Shown here one piece after another: positions 38,438 through 47,225 of a stretch of 64,000 bases of DNA. The first letter of the stretch is position 1; the number at the start of each line of letters is the position of its first letter. The stretch lies in the NCBI GenBank assembly GCA_020725865.1, contig DYEC01000012.1, forward strand, positions 124,001 through 188,000, in the 5' to 3' direction. The translations under genes were made by a program, and so were the position numbers. This stretch comes from Anaerolinea sp. GTDB taxonomy: Bacteria > Chloroflexota > Anaerolineae > Anaerolineales > Anaerolineaceae. The notes beneath the pieces are model-generated. The model was not told the origin of the DNA and searched no databases. It saw nothing but the letters and a program-made list of their open reading frames with translations.

Positions 38438-40264
38438 ATGAGTTTCTTTGAAGGATTGGATGCTGAGAAATACGATCGAATGTATTCAGACAAGGATTTA
38501 TTTCAGCGGATCTGGGGGCTGTTTCGTCCGCACTGGGGTAGACTGGTGTTGATTTCTTTGCTGGTGTTTCTGGTAGGAGCCGCATGGGCGATAATGCCAG
38601 TGGTGCTTGGTCGTGGACTTGACTGGTTCCAACAGAAAACAACCCTTGAATTGATAGGGTTGATTTCAGGCGTTGTTTTGATTGTGGGGATAATGCGGTG
38701 GTTCTTGAATTGGCTGCATCGCCGGTTGCTTGCCAGACTGGTTGCAGATATTCTTGTTGGACTTGCTCATCGCGCTTTTCAAGCGGCAGTTCGGCACGAT
38801 TTATCGTTTTACGATGAGTTTTCTTCTGGCAAGGTGCTATCGCGTATTACGACTGATACGCGCGATTTTGGCAACTTCATCACAGTAGTAACTGATTTGT
38901 TCTCGCAAGTTGCAGAAGCTGCCATCTTGGCTGTGATTTTGTTAACGATTAATGCCAGATTGTCATTGGTTATCTTCGCTTTGATACCATTTGTATTTCT
39001 GATGGCACTGGCGTACCGCCGGTTGGCGAGGCGTGTTACCCAGCAAGGTATGCGTGCAATGGCAGATGTCAACGCAACAATAAAAGAGACTATTAGTGGG
39101 ATAGCTGTGGCGAAAAATTTTCGGCAGGAGCGTAGCATTTATGAAGAATTCGCGCGTGCCAATTCTTTGTCCTACCGCCTGAATGTACAGCGTGGTCTGG
39201 TCTTGGCAATGGTTTTTCCATCGTTAAATGCTGTGGGTGGGCTTGCAACAGGGATTCTTGTTTATGTGGGTGGATTAAACGTTATAGAGGGGGTTGTAAC
39301 GGCGGGTGCCTGGTACTTGTTTTTGCTCAGCTTATATAGTTTTCTTTATCCGGTAATGAACTTGTCCTCATTGACAACGACAGTTCAAACTGGCTTGGCA
39401 GCGGCAGAACGTGTCTTTGCATTGATAGATGCTGAGCCGGCCGTTCAGCAAATTGGGTGTGAAGCTGCACCAAGGTTACGTGGTGAAATTGAATTTGTCC
39501 ACTTGAATTTCCGCTACCGCACCGGCGAGCCGGTGCTGAAAGACTTCAACCTTCATATTCGGGCGGGTGAAAATCTGGCAATTGTGGGTCATACAGGGGC
39601 TGGAAAAACTTCAATTGCAAGGTTGATCGCGCGTTTTTATGAGTTTCAGGAGGGACAATTGTTGGTTGATGGGCATGATATCCGAACCTTTGATCTGGAT
39701 TCTTATCGGCGCCAATTGGGTATCGTATCTCAAGTACCGTTTTTATTTTCCGGGACAGTGATAGAAAATATTCGTTATGGCAGACCTGAGGCGACCGATA
39801 AAGAGATTGTTGAGATTGCGAATCAAATTGGCGATGGGGAATGGATTGAGACTTTGCCGCGCGGTCTCAATACAGAAGTAGGAGAACGCGGCGCATTGCT
39901 TTCAATGGGACAACGGCAACTTGTGGTGATGATGCGTGTACTGGTACAGCGCCCGGCAATTTTTATTTTAGATGAAGCAACTGCTAGTATTGATCCGTTT
40001 ACCGAGCGGCAGATTCAGCAGGCTTTGAGTTTGATTCTTTCTTCTGCCACCAGCATTTTAATCGCACATCGTTTATCTACGGTAAAATCTGCGGATCGTA
40101 TTATTGTGATACATAAGGGGAAAATTATTGAAGAAGGCAACCATAATACCCTGATAGCAAAGGGAGGACGCTACGCCGAGCTATATAATATCTATTTTCG
40201 TCATCAGAGTCTGGCGTATGTTGAGCAAGCGAAGATGATGATGGGCATAGAGGGTCTTTCATAA
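38438..40264 (+). CDS. ABC exporter half-transporter with degenerate signature motif
   Basis: A 608-residue partner of the preceding exporter half: six transmembrane helices, Walker A GHTGAGKTSI (about 388), and Walker B IFILDEATASID with the catalytic Glu kept. Its signature is LSMGQRQLVVMMRVL instead of LSGGQ. In the heterodimer this degenerate signature faces the degenerate Walker B of the first subunit. One ATP site is then inactive and one consensus, which supports obligate pairing of the two products. Confidence 0.93.
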   Translation: MSFFEGLDAEKYDRMYSDKDLFQRIWGLFRPHWGRLVLISLLVFLVGAAWAIMPVVLGRGLDWFQQKTTLELIGLISGVVLIVGIMRWFLNWLHRRLLARLVADILVGLAHRAFQAAVRHDLSFYDEFSSGKVLSRITTDTRDFGNFITVVTDLFSQVAEAAILAVILLTINARLSLVIFALIPFVFLMALAYRRLARRVTQQGMRAMADVNATIKETISGIAVAKNFRQERSIYEEFARANSLSYRLNVQRGLVLAMVFPSLNAVGGLATGILVYVGGLNVIEGVVTAGAWYLFLLSLYSFLYPVMNLSSLTTTVQTGLAAAERVFALIDAEPAVQQIGCEAAPRLRGEIEFVHLNFRYRTGEPVLKDFNLHIRAGENLAIVGHTGAGKTSIARLIARFYEFQEGQLLVDGHDIRTFDLDSYRRQLGIVSQVPFLFSGTVIENIRYGRPEATDKEIVEIANQIGDGEWIETLPRGLNTEVGERGALLSMGQRQLVVMMRVLVQRPAIFILDEATASIDPFTERQIQQALSLILSSATSILIAHRLSTVKSADRIIVIHKGKIIEEGNHNTLIAKGGRYAELYNIYFRHQSLAYVEQAKMMMGIEGLS

Positions 40265-40280
40265 AGCAAAACCTGTGTCG

Positions 40281-40727
40281 TTAGAACCTCCCGACTGTTT
40301 CCGACCTGTACCGTTCTCGATAATGACTTAAATTTTCCCTGGTGATCATGGTCAGGTTTTCCGGGATTTTTTCTGGGGCAAACCAGCCGATTTCGCTACA
40401 CTTTCCTGGTTCGCGAATCATAGGTTCCCCGGATAGAATTCGGCATATAAATGTCGGCGAGACCCAATGCTGCTTCTCATCAGGTAAAATATGGTCAACA
40501 ACATCCAGCAGTTCACCAACCTCAATCTCGATGCCATATTCCTCGTACATCTCGCGTTTCAAGGCATCCGCTAACCTTTCGCCGAATTCAACAGACCCGC
40601 CGGGAAATTCCCATAATCCGCGCTCGTTTTTTGCTAGAGGTCCACGGCGAGATAAAAACAACCGTCCCTGTTCATCTATGATGATTGCGCCGACACCAAC
40701 GCCAATGTAATCAATACCGCGCTTCAT
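40281..40727 (-). CDS. NUDIX hydrolase
   Basis: A 148-residue hydrolase with a complete Nudix box, GGSVEFGERLADALKREMYEEYGIEI read by its key residues G..E..REMYEE.G (about residues 43-65). It is similar in length and layout to MutT/NudG-type dinucleoside or 8-oxo-dGTP phosphatases, but the substrate cannot be read. It starts 20 nt from the divergent yigZ gene. TACAAT ends 7 nt before its ATG with no Shine-Dalgarno sequence, so it is a likely leaderless gene. Confidence 0.92.
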   Translation of the reverse strand: MKRGIDYIGVGVGAIIIDEQGRLFLSRRGPLAKNERGLWEFPGGSVEFGERLADALKREMYEEYGIEIEVGELLDVVDHILPDEKQHWVSPTFICRILSGEPMIREPGKCSEIGWFAPEKIPENLTMITRENLSHYRERYRSETVGRF

Positions 40728-40734
40728 GGAGGCA

Positions 40735-40740
40735 ATTGTA
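40735..40740 (-). promoter_or_regulatory. -10 element abutting the NUDIX gene start
   Basis: TACAAT on the minus strand, 7 nt before ATG 40727, in the 20-nt gap to the divergent yigZ gene. The -35 region is weak and lies inside yigZ. Confidence 0.35.
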
Positions 40741-40747
40741 CCTGAAA

Positions 40748-41386
40748 ATGAAAGAATCTTACATTGTTCCGGCAGGTAAAGCCAGAGCGGAAATTGTAGT
40801 GCAAAAGTCGCGATTCATTGCAAGCGCAACAGCGGCTTTTTCGGTGGATGAGGCGCGCGCTTTTCTGAATAGCATTCGTGCAGAATTTCCTGATGCTACG
40901 CATCATGTGCCTGCTTTTATTGTTGGTCATGGCGATTCAATGATTGCGCATTGCTCCGATGCTGGCGAGCCGTCTGGTACAGCGGGGCGTCCGGCATTGA
41001 CGGTTTTACAAGGAAGCGGTCTGGGCGATGTGGCTGTGGTGGTTACCCGCTATTTTGGCGGTGTAAAACTGGGCACTGGAGGGTTGTCGCGTGCCTATCG
41101 TGATGCAGTGAAGGCTGTGCTGGCAGTATTGCCGCGTGCCCAGAAGTGTCAAGTGTACACGGCGATGGTCATTTTGCCGTACTCGCTTTTTGGGCGTGTG
41201 CGCTTAATCGTGGCTGAGCATCATGGAACAATTGCAGACGAGGTTTTTGCAGGTGATGTGACCATGACAGTTCGGTTTCGGACCGAGGATTTTGGTTCCT
41301 TTCAAGACGCATTGTGCGAGGTGTCTTCTGGAAACCTGGCTCACATGGAAATTATTGAGGTCGGAGAAATGTTATTTCCACTCTGA
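40748..41386 (+). CDS. yigZ: YigZ/IMPACT-family protein
   Basis: A 212-residue protein of the IMPACT (UPF0029) family. The N-terminal domain holds KSRFIASATAAFSVDEAR, the signature THHVPAFIVG, CSDAGEPSGTAGRPAL, and VVVTRYFGGVKLGTGGLSRAY (about residues 98-118). A DUF1949 domain closes the C-terminus. The eukaryotic IMPACT relative regulates the Gcn2 kinase; the bacterial role is unclear. ATG 40748 is preferred over an in-frame ATG at 40685 that lies inside the divergent NUDIX gene. Confidence 0.92.
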   Translation: MKESYIVPAGKARAEIVVQKSRFIASATAAFSVDEARAFLNSIRAEFPDATHHVPAFIVGHGDSMIAHCSDAGEPSGTAGRPALTVLQGSGLGDVAVVVTRYFGGVKLGTGGLSRAYRDAVKAVLAVLPRAQKCQVYTAMVILPYSLFGRVRLIVAEHHGTIADEVFAGDVTMTVRFRTEDFGSFQDALCEVSSGNLAHMEIIEVGEMLFPL

Positions 41387-41393
41387 ATAGGCT

Positions 41394-41933
41394 TCATTTT
41401 CGGTTTTTAGTTAGCCAGTCGGATTCAAGGATTGCCATCAGATAACTGCTCCAATAGACTTCACCAACTTTGCGATAATCACGCAAGTGCCCTTCAATCT
41501 CAAAGCCTACTTTTTTGTAACAGGCAATTGCCGGTTGATTGAAGTCAAAAACGTACAAACTAACGCGATGAAGACGCAATTCATCAAAGGCGATTCTGAG
41601 TAACTGCTGTACCATCTGAGTGCCGTATCCCTGTCCGCGCCAGTTAGCCTCTCCGATTAAAACCTTTGAGACCGTAGCCGACAGGTTACGCCAGTCAATG
41701 TTGTTTAATTCGATATGACCGATGACTTCATGCGTTTTAGCATCTACCGCCTTAAATATTTTTCGCAATGGCGGGTTGATTAACCCGGATTGATAATATT
41801 CTTCCAATTGTTTGACATCCAATGGAAAGGTAAAAAAAGGTCCACACCACATCATCATTGCTTCTGCATCGGGTATCCATCTAATCAGACGACCAAAATC
41901 TGAGCGATCAAATGGCTTGAGTTCAACAGACAT
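41394..41933 (-). CDS. GNAT N-acetyltransferase (RimJ/RimL-like)
   Basis: A 179-residue acetyltransferase. The acetyl-CoA loop is in LIGEANWRGQGYGTQMVQQLL (Q/RxxGxG/A, about residues 92-112), followed by the beta-bulge segment LHRVSLYVFDFNQPAIACYKKVGFEIEGHLRD, typical of ribosomal-protein and amino-acid N-acetyltransferases. Substrate unknown. Converges on yigZ with 7 nt between stops. Confidence 0.9.
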   Translation of the reverse strand: MSVELKPFDRSDFGRLIRWIPDAEAMMMWCGPFFTFPLDVKQLEEYYQSGLINPPLRKIFKAVDAKTHEVIGHIELNNIDWRNLSATVSKVLIGEANWRGQGYGTQMVQQLLRIAFDELRLHRVSLYVFDFNQPAIACYKKVGFEIEGHLRDYRKVGEVYWSSYLMAILESDWLTKNRK

Positions 41934-41969
41934 CTTTATTTACTCATCTAGCGTTTTAAGTTTGGTTGA

Positions 41970-43076
41970 TTAATCCACTTTTGGCAATAGGAGGGATTGC
42001 AAATATAGGGCGACTTGATCAGCCCCGTTAGGAGATGAGCGTTCGATGTGGGGTAAGTTGATCAACTGCGGAATTGCTTTTACCCAATTGCCATTTTGGA
42101 ATGTAGAAGACGGTATCTTAAGCCCTATCATTCGGTGCTGGATGAAAGCGGTCAATACCGATGATTCGCGAAAGTTTGGGCGGCTGATAAACCCGAAAGG
42201 CACCCCTGCGAAATAAGCCTCGGCAATGGTGCTGTATCCTGCTTTGCCAATTACTGCATCGCTGGCAAAAACGAGATCAGGATGATAAAAGTTAGAATGA
42301 TGAGGTAGCAATACCATGTGGTTTGTAAACTCTGTTTGGTGGCTGCCGCCGGGAATGACTAGACTGATTCCATCCAGGTTGGGAAGATCACGTAACATGT
42401 CGAAACGCTCGGGTATGCCGCCCATTGTCACCAGCACCATATGGTGATTGTCTGGGATTTTTAATTGCCGGCGGATTTCATGGGTTGGTGTTTTGGGTTT
42501 GCGGCTTACCGGAAAGGTAGTCAGACTTGCGGTTTTCTTAGGGTTGCAAACAGGTTCTGTTTGAATATGGTGATCGGTACTGTTGAAAACTTTGCGCAGG
42601 TATTCAATGTGAGAGCGAAAGCGAGGATACTCTATCGTATAAAGTTCGTAAATCCAATCCCAGGTAAAGTTTTCGATCAGAACAGAGGGGATTCCGACGG
42701 TATGGGCGACAGCGATACCCAGTGGCGCTATGTCACAAAGCACAAGATGGCACTTTGCCTTACTGATTTGTTTTGCGAGATTGCTAACCAGCGCCTGATC
42801 AAATGGCAAAAATGCATCCAATTCATTGAGTGTTTGTTCAACATTTTCCTCAAGCGGGTTTTGTTGGACCAGTCCGATATCAGTCTTGACGAGGTGCAAG
42901 TTAAAAGGAGCTCGAAGCGATTCCTCAAAGAACCATGGTGGAGTGAGGGTAAATATTTCAAAACGTGCAGTTGGTAATCTTTCATAAATGGCGTTCATGA
43001 CCGCCACTGCACGCGCAGCGTGACCGAATCCATGAGAGGAGATAAAATAAGCGAGAGGGACAGGTGAGGTTGACAT
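41970..43076 (-). CDS. MurG-like GT-B glycosyltransferase
   Basis: A 368-residue GT-B fold protein. The N-terminal half starts PLAYFISSHGFGHAARAVAVM (acceptor-side GxxGHxxR motif). The C-terminal half has VLVTMGGIPERFDML and the donor-binding block VIGKAGYSTIAEAYFAGVPFG (about residues 275-295). It resembles MurG/UGT relatives and the glycosyltransferase-like domain found in L-arabinokinases. The acceptor may be a lipid, given the FA2H-like, lyso-lipid-type and GT-C genes beside it. ATG 43076 is chosen over TTG 43109, which would run into an upstream hairpin. Confidence 0.8.
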   Translation of the reverse strand: MSTSPVPLAYFISSHGFGHAARAVAVMNAIYERLPTARFEIFTLTPPWFFEESLRAPFNLHLVKTDIGLVQQNPLEENVEQTLNELDAFLPFDQALVSNLAKQISKAKCHLVLCDIAPLGIAVAHTVGIPSVLIENFTWDWIYELYTIEYPRFRSHIEYLRKVFNSTDHHIQTEPVCNPKKTASLTTFPVSRKPKTPTHEIRRQLKIPDNHHMVLVTMGGIPERFDMLRDLPNLDGISLVIPGGSHQTEFTNHMVLLPHHSNFYHPDLVFASDAVIGKAGYSTIAEAYFAGVPFGFISRPNFRESSVLTAFIQHRMIGLKIPSSTFQNGNWVKAIPQLINLPHIERSSPNGADQVALYLQSLLLPKVD

Positions 43077-43104
43077 AAAATATTCAATGGTTTGCAAAGA
43101 AATT

Positions 43105-43133
43105 GACAAGCTCTACTTTTGTCAGAGCTTGTC
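43105..43133 (-). terminator. 10-bp inverted repeat between hydroxylase and glycosyltransferase genes
   Basis: GACAAGCTCT and AGAGCTTGTC are separated by 9 nt, and the bases after the hairpin on the minus strand (AATTTCTTT) are U-rich. It could end the hydroxylase transcript or act in the leader of the glycosyltransferase gene, whose start is 29 nt away. Confidence 0.45.
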
Positions 43134-43305
43134 TTGGGTGTTCTCGTTTGATAAAGATAGCGCAATTACTTACTCCCGAACCAATTGATACTTCATCAGG
43201 CTAAAAAATTGATTCATTCGCCAGGATTCGAACGAGTTGGGGTAATCTAAATAGTGAAACCGCGCCAGGCAGGTAGCCGGTCAATCCAATTCTCAATCAC
43301 TCAGT

Positions 43306-43938
43306 TTAATTTGGCGTTGTTAATTTGGTGTTGAAAACATAATCCCAAATGGGTGAGCTGACTCCAAACAACTTATCAGGTGCTTTGTAGTGATGCTGCA
43401 TATGGTACCGCTTGAGGAACTTGAGGTAACCAGAGCGCATTGGGAAATGGTGTGTTGCATAATGGGTTATATCGTATATCAGATAGCCTGTGATGAAGCC
43501 CGAAAAAAGCGGTTCGAGCCAGTTAACCCTCAACAATATGTTTAAAGTTAAGTAAAACAGCCCATAAAAAGCCAGCGCCAGTGGAATGCTAACTGGTAAT
43601 GGCATCACCAGTCGAGTCTTGCATTGTGGTTGGGCATGGTGTACTCCATGAAAGAGAAAGCTGATTCGCTCCTGAAATGTGTTGCTTGGTTTGAAGTGGA
43701 AGACGAAGCGGTGCATCGTATATTCTGTGAAAGTCCAGATGAATAATCCAATAATGAAAGCCAGAGGGATATAGGGTTGAAAACCACTTGACTGGACTAT
43801 TGAGCTTGCTAGAAAATAAACAGCAATGGGTAACCAGATGATAATAATGGTCACCGGGCTGATGTGGGTGAAAAATTCTAGAAAATCGGATTTAAACAGG
43901 CGTATAGGAACATCGCTGTGGTCAATTTTGTGTACCAT
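43306..43938 (-). CDS. FA2H/Scs7-like fatty acid 2-hydroxylase (membrane di-iron)
   Basis: A 210-residue membrane protein of the sterol desaturase/fatty acid hydroxylase superfamily with about four helices. The His clusters read HRFVFHF, FHGVHHAQP, YDITHYATHH and LKRYHMQHHYK, followed by FGVSSPIWDYVFNT. Their order and spacing match eukaryotic fatty-acid 2-hydroxylase (FA2H/Scs7p) much better than CrtZ. The cytochrome b5 domain of eukaryotic FA2H is absent. The likely reaction is O2-dependent 2-hydroxylation of a lipid acyl chain. ATG 43938 has GGAGG 5 nt upstream. Confidence 0.85.
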   Translation of the reverse strand: MVHKIDHSDVPIRLFKSDFLEFFTHISPVTIIIIWLPIAVYFLASSIVQSSGFQPYIPLAFIIGLFIWTFTEYTMHRFVFHFKPSNTFQERISFLFHGVHHAQPQCKTRLVMPLPVSIPLALAFYGLFYLTLNILLRVNWLEPLFSGFITGYLIYDITHYATHHFPMRSGYLKFLKRYHMQHHYKAPDKLFGVSSPIWDYVFNTKLTTPN

Positions 43939-43972
43939 TATTACCTCCATGGTTTTTTGAATTAATTGAACC

Positions 43973-44869
43973 TTAGACCTGATTGAGAAAGATTTCGATT
44001 TGTCTTTTATATTCTACTTGATCTTGCCAGTAAGCTTCGGCGTGATTTGCGCCTGATGCCAGGTACAACATTCGCTTGCCCTGCGTTTTGGCTTCATACA
44101 GGTCTATTGTCATTTGAGGTGGGATATATGTATCATTTTTACTATGAATCAACAAAACTGGACATTCAACTTTGGGGATCGCACGAATTGGGGAAGCGTC
44201 CCGAAAGTGCATTCCAGTTAACAGATAAACGTAAAAGTTCATTATTGTTAGAAAAGGGAAAGCGGGCAGATGAGCATCTTTCTTAAGGCGGATACGAATC
44301 AAATCGTACAAGTCAGAAAAGGAACTATCGGCAATGACAAATGATATGCGCTGGTCTATAGCTGCATGTTGAAGAGCGATAGCGGCACCAAGAGAAACGC
44401 CAAATGTTCCAACAATTCCATTGCCTTGCAGTTGCTGAAACGCCCAATCTGTAACGGCTTTTAGATCGGCTTTCTCGTAGTATCCAAAAGTTGTATTGTG
44501 ACCACCGCTGCGTCCGTGATTGCGTAAATCGAAAGCAAGCACATTGTAACCAAGTTCGTGAAAGACAGGGACATATTGGAACACTCCATAAAGATTGTGG
44601 GTTATTCCATGCACCAGTATTACAGTGCGTTCTGAGTTACTGTGCGGAAAATAGATCCCATGTAATGAGTAGCCATTTGTTGAAGGGATGTATATCTCCT
44701 TCTTTTTTAGAAGGTTGAAATATTCTTCGTCTAGCCTTCCCTTTTGTACTTGAACTTGATACATTTTTTCGGATGAAAAGGTGCGTGGTAAAACCACAAT
44801 CATTGCCATGTAAAAAATAAGCGCAAAAAACAGCAGAGTTAATCCAACAAGAAGTGCAGCAAAAATCAC
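43973..44869 (-). CDS. Membrane-anchored alpha/beta hydrolase
   Basis: A 298-residue protein with an N-terminal transmembrane helix and a serine hydrolase fold: VILVHGITHNLYGV, nucleophile elbow GTFGVSLGAAIAL, Asp in VLLIHSKNDTYIPP, and His in SGANHAEAYW. It resembles BEM46/YqkD-type esterases. I chose GTG 44869 because GGGAGG lies 7 nt upstream and the stop of a small ORF ends 2 nt before it. ATG 44905 or 44911 are alternatives. It is 34 nt upstream of the hydroxylase gene on the same strand. It may act on membrane lipids. Confidence 0.85.
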   Translation of the reverse strand: MIFAALLVGLTLLFFALIFYMAMIVVLPRTFSSEKMYQVQVQKGRLDEEYFNLLKKKEIYIPSTNGYSLHGIYFPHSNSERTVILVHGITHNLYGVFQYVPVFHELGYNVLAFDLRNHGRSGGHNTTFGYYEKADLKAVTDWAFQQLQGNGIVGTFGVSLGAAIALQHAAIDQRISFVIADSSFSDLYDLIRIRLKKDAHLPAFPFLTIMNFYVYLLTGMHFRDASPIRAIPKVECPVLLIHSKNDTYIPPQMTIDLYEAKTQGKRMLYLASGANHAEAYWQDQVEYKRQIEIFLNQV

Positions 44870-44871
44870 TC

Positions 44872-45059
44872 TTATTCCTCCCGGATTCGTTGAATGCGCT
44901 TCCATTGCCATAGCCACCTGAGAGAAAATGGTGGCGATTGTTGATAGGTACTCAATAAAAACAAAACAATCCCGACTGACAAGATTATTGGTATCAATAA
45001 AGCAATAAGCCGAGCATAAACGTAAAAATGGTTGCAACAGTGAAAAAGTCCCGTCCCAT
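44872..45059 (-). pseudogene. Frame-split small two-helix membrane protein
   Basis: From ATG 45059 one frame encodes MGRDFFTVATIFTFMLGLLLY and stops at 44994. A neighbouring frame continues with a second helix (IPIILSVGIVLFLLSTYQQ) and a basic tail (LRWLWQWKRIQRIREE). It ends with TAA at 44872, 2 nt before the GTG of the alpha/beta hydrolase. Joining both by one base would give about 62 residues with two helices. The coupling of its end to the next gene argues that it was a real gene. The break near 44997-45010 may be a sequencing error, a mutation or recoding. Confidence 0.45.
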
Positions 45060-45151
45060 TGCCAGCCTTTCTGCTAAGATGCCAGGCGGATCCCAGCGAG
45101 GTAATTATAACTGCCTTAGAAGATCCAGACTGATAATCGAATTCCGCATTG

Positions 45152-47218
45152 TTATTGTAGGCATTCCAGCGCATTGATTACTTCTGGAAAAACCTCTTGA
45201 TTTTCGGGGATTGGTGCTGTTTCGTTCTGGAGCGTGTTCCAAAGGTTGCATAACAAAAGTTGATAGTTGTGGTCGGTAGCGTAGCTCTGCAGGGTGAGTT
45301 CTTTCGCCTTTTGCCAATGTCCCGTACGGGCATATGCTTCAATAAACGGCAACCACTCATGTGGTGAATTAGATTGTGAGCGCGTGGGAGTATAGCCGAG
45401 CTGTAATGCTGTATCTGCCAATGTGGCAATATCGTCCCATTCACCGTACTGTTGCAATAAATCAGCTTTTTCGTAGAAATAACACCATTCATGTGGCGGC
45501 TCGCTGCCGAAAATTTCTTTGGGTGGTAACTGGTTGGAATCAATTCTAATTCGCGAAAGATCTGAAAGCGGCAATGCTGCGCGTATTGTGTCAGTCAGGT
45601 AGGGGTCGTGAAAATCATCCTGATTCAGCACCCAAAGACAATTGGCATGCTGCCCGGTTTCTTGAAAAAGCACCAGACTTCTATAAGAATGCCCGTGAAA
45701 TGAGAAGCCGCGGAAGTGTTCTTCAATTGGCTTACCCGCCAGCCAGTTATCGGTATCTGAAGCAAAACTTCGCCCGAAATAGTAAAACCAGAAATGCAAA
45801 TTTGCTGGATCATTTACCTGTGGATAGAGGGTATTAAAGGCGAAAGTTGGAAAAACATAGGGGAACAATTCAGCATCAGATAGCAAAACTGTACCAGGTT
45901 CAATTTTCGGAGCACGCCAAAAAAGTTGCCAGTAGGTTCGCTGTTGCTTGACCCAGGACCAACGATATTCGTTGGCAGTGCGCAGATTGAGAGCTATACC
46001 TAACAACAATAAAACGCAGAGAACAAAGGTTTTGCGATTTTTCTGAATGAACCACTCAATAAGCAACACAGTCAGGATACTGGCGCCAAACATGGAAGCC
46101 AGGGCGAATCGGTCTGCAAACATACCCTCAATGCTTGCCTGACGCCCTGTTGTCCAGATTGGTAAAAGCCCAAATAGAGTAGCCGTTATTCCAAAAACAA
46201 AACATTTTTGAAACCAGTGATCAGCTTTCTTTGTGCTAGTGTCTATGGTATCAGGATAAATTTTTAACAAGTATAGAAAAATGAATCCCGCAAGTATCGC
46301 AGCAATTCCAAACGAAAATATACTGAAGGGCTGAGAAAAACTGAAATTGGTAGGCTTAACCGTCTTGTACCAGCTTGCAAAAAGGACATAAACCAGGTCC
46401 TGTACGGCCATTTGAGATAGTTTTTTGAGTGCTCCCCAGGGCCGTTCAAGAAAACTCAACAAAAAGACTGGGCGGTTGGGGTCGTCTGTTATCTGGCTGG
46501 AAAATTGGAGTCGCCAGAAGACGTAAACACCCAACGTGATTAGATAAGGCAGCCAGTGCAATAGTGTTTTCTTAAATTGTTTTTGTTGGGATGATTGCTT
46601 GAGTAGATAGTACAGGATCAGTGGTCTGATAAGCTCCAGTCCAACAAAGTATTCCATAACACTCAAATGAAGAAGCAAGGTAATAAGTGCCAGAGTGGTC
46701 CAGAAAACAAAGCGCTGGGGATGACGTAACGCTTTGATCATGGCTAATATAGATATGAAGTACAGCAAAAATGCCAGCCAATGATGATAGTAGGAGACTG
46801 CAAGGGGTTGTTGGACAAAGATTGGGTAAATACAAAATAATAAAGCAATAAAAAGATTTTCACGCTGGTGGCTTTGCCATAGATTATTAAGTGTCCATAG
46901 AGCAGTAACAACGGTCAACCAACGTAGCAAAAGTGCCAGGATGTGCCAGCCGATCGGGTGAATTCCCAACAGGGGACCGAATAAGTAATAGACCCAGATA
47001 GAAGTTGGGCGATAGGTGCGCACATAATCCTGGAATGCTGAAAGTTGGTTTGTTTTCAGAATCAGTATTGGTTCCCAATCATCCCAATAGAAGCCTAACT
47101 GGGGCAAAAACCATCCGAAGGTGACCATGCACACCACAAGAAGTGATAACGGGGTTGTCCACCCAGCGATGCAGAGCGAACTTAATCGAGTGCGCAATTT
47201 TGAGAGAGTTTGCATCAT
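45152..47218 (-). CDS. GT-C-like polytopic membrane protein
   Basis: A 688-residue protein with about ten to twelve transmembrane helices in the first 430 residues and a soluble C-terminal domain. The first extracytoplasmic loop has the double acid FYWDDWEP (Asp46/Asp47) expected of GT-C glycosyltransferases (PMT/ArnT/AglB type), which use lipid-linked sugars outside the membrane. No closer family can be named. It follows the lycopene cyclase gene by 7 nt, so the two are co-transcribed. Confidence 0.7.
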   Translation of the reverse strand: MMQTLSKLRTRLSSLCIAGWTTPLSLLVVCMVTFGWFLPQLGFYWDDWEPILILKTNQLSAFQDYVRTYRPTSIWVYYLFGPLLGIHPIGWHILALLLRWLTVVTALWTLNNLWQSHQRENLFIALLFCIYPIFVQQPLAVSYYHHWLAFLLYFISILAMIKALRHPQRFVFWTTLALITLLLHLSVMEYFVGLELIRPLILYYLLKQSSQQKQFKKTLLHWLPYLITLGVYVFWRLQFSSQITDDPNRPVFLLSFLERPWGALKKLSQMAVQDLVYVLFASWYKTVKPTNFSFSQPFSIFSFGIAAILAGFIFLYLLKIYPDTIDTSTKKADHWFQKCFVFGITATLFGLLPIWTTGRQASIEGMFADRFALASMFGASILTVLLIEWFIQKNRKTFVLCVLLLLGIALNLRTANEYRWSWVKQQRTYWQLFWRAPKIEPGTVLLSDAELFPYVFPTFAFNTLYPQVNDPANLHFWFYYFGRSFASDTDNWLAGKPIEEHFRGFSFHGHSYRSLVLFQETGQHANCLWVLNQDDFHDPYLTDTIRAALPLSDLSRIRIDSNQLPPKEIFGSEPPHEWCYFYEKADLLQQYGEWDDIATLADTALQLGYTPTRSQSNSPHEWLPFIEAYARTGHWQKAKELTLQSYATDHNYQLLLCNLWNTLQNETAPIPENQEVFPEVINALECLQ

Positions 47219-47225
47219 TTTGTTC

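Noticed and set aside
42465-42977. 170-codon plus-strand frame opposite the MurG-like gene
   Set aside because: Antisense shadow of a well-supported glycosyltransferase; the product has no family features.
43221-43240. tRNA T-arm-like GATTCGAAC between the glycosyltransferase and hydroxylase genes
   Set aside because: The flanking bases do not pair as a T stem and no acceptor, D or anticodon arms can be built; at most a relic.
43134-43305. Short minus-strand frame (LTGYLPGAVSLFRLPQLVRIL) in this gap, considered as a small gene or gene relic
   Set aside because: No ATG/GTG start, no Shine-Dalgarno and no recognisable family; cannot be supported.
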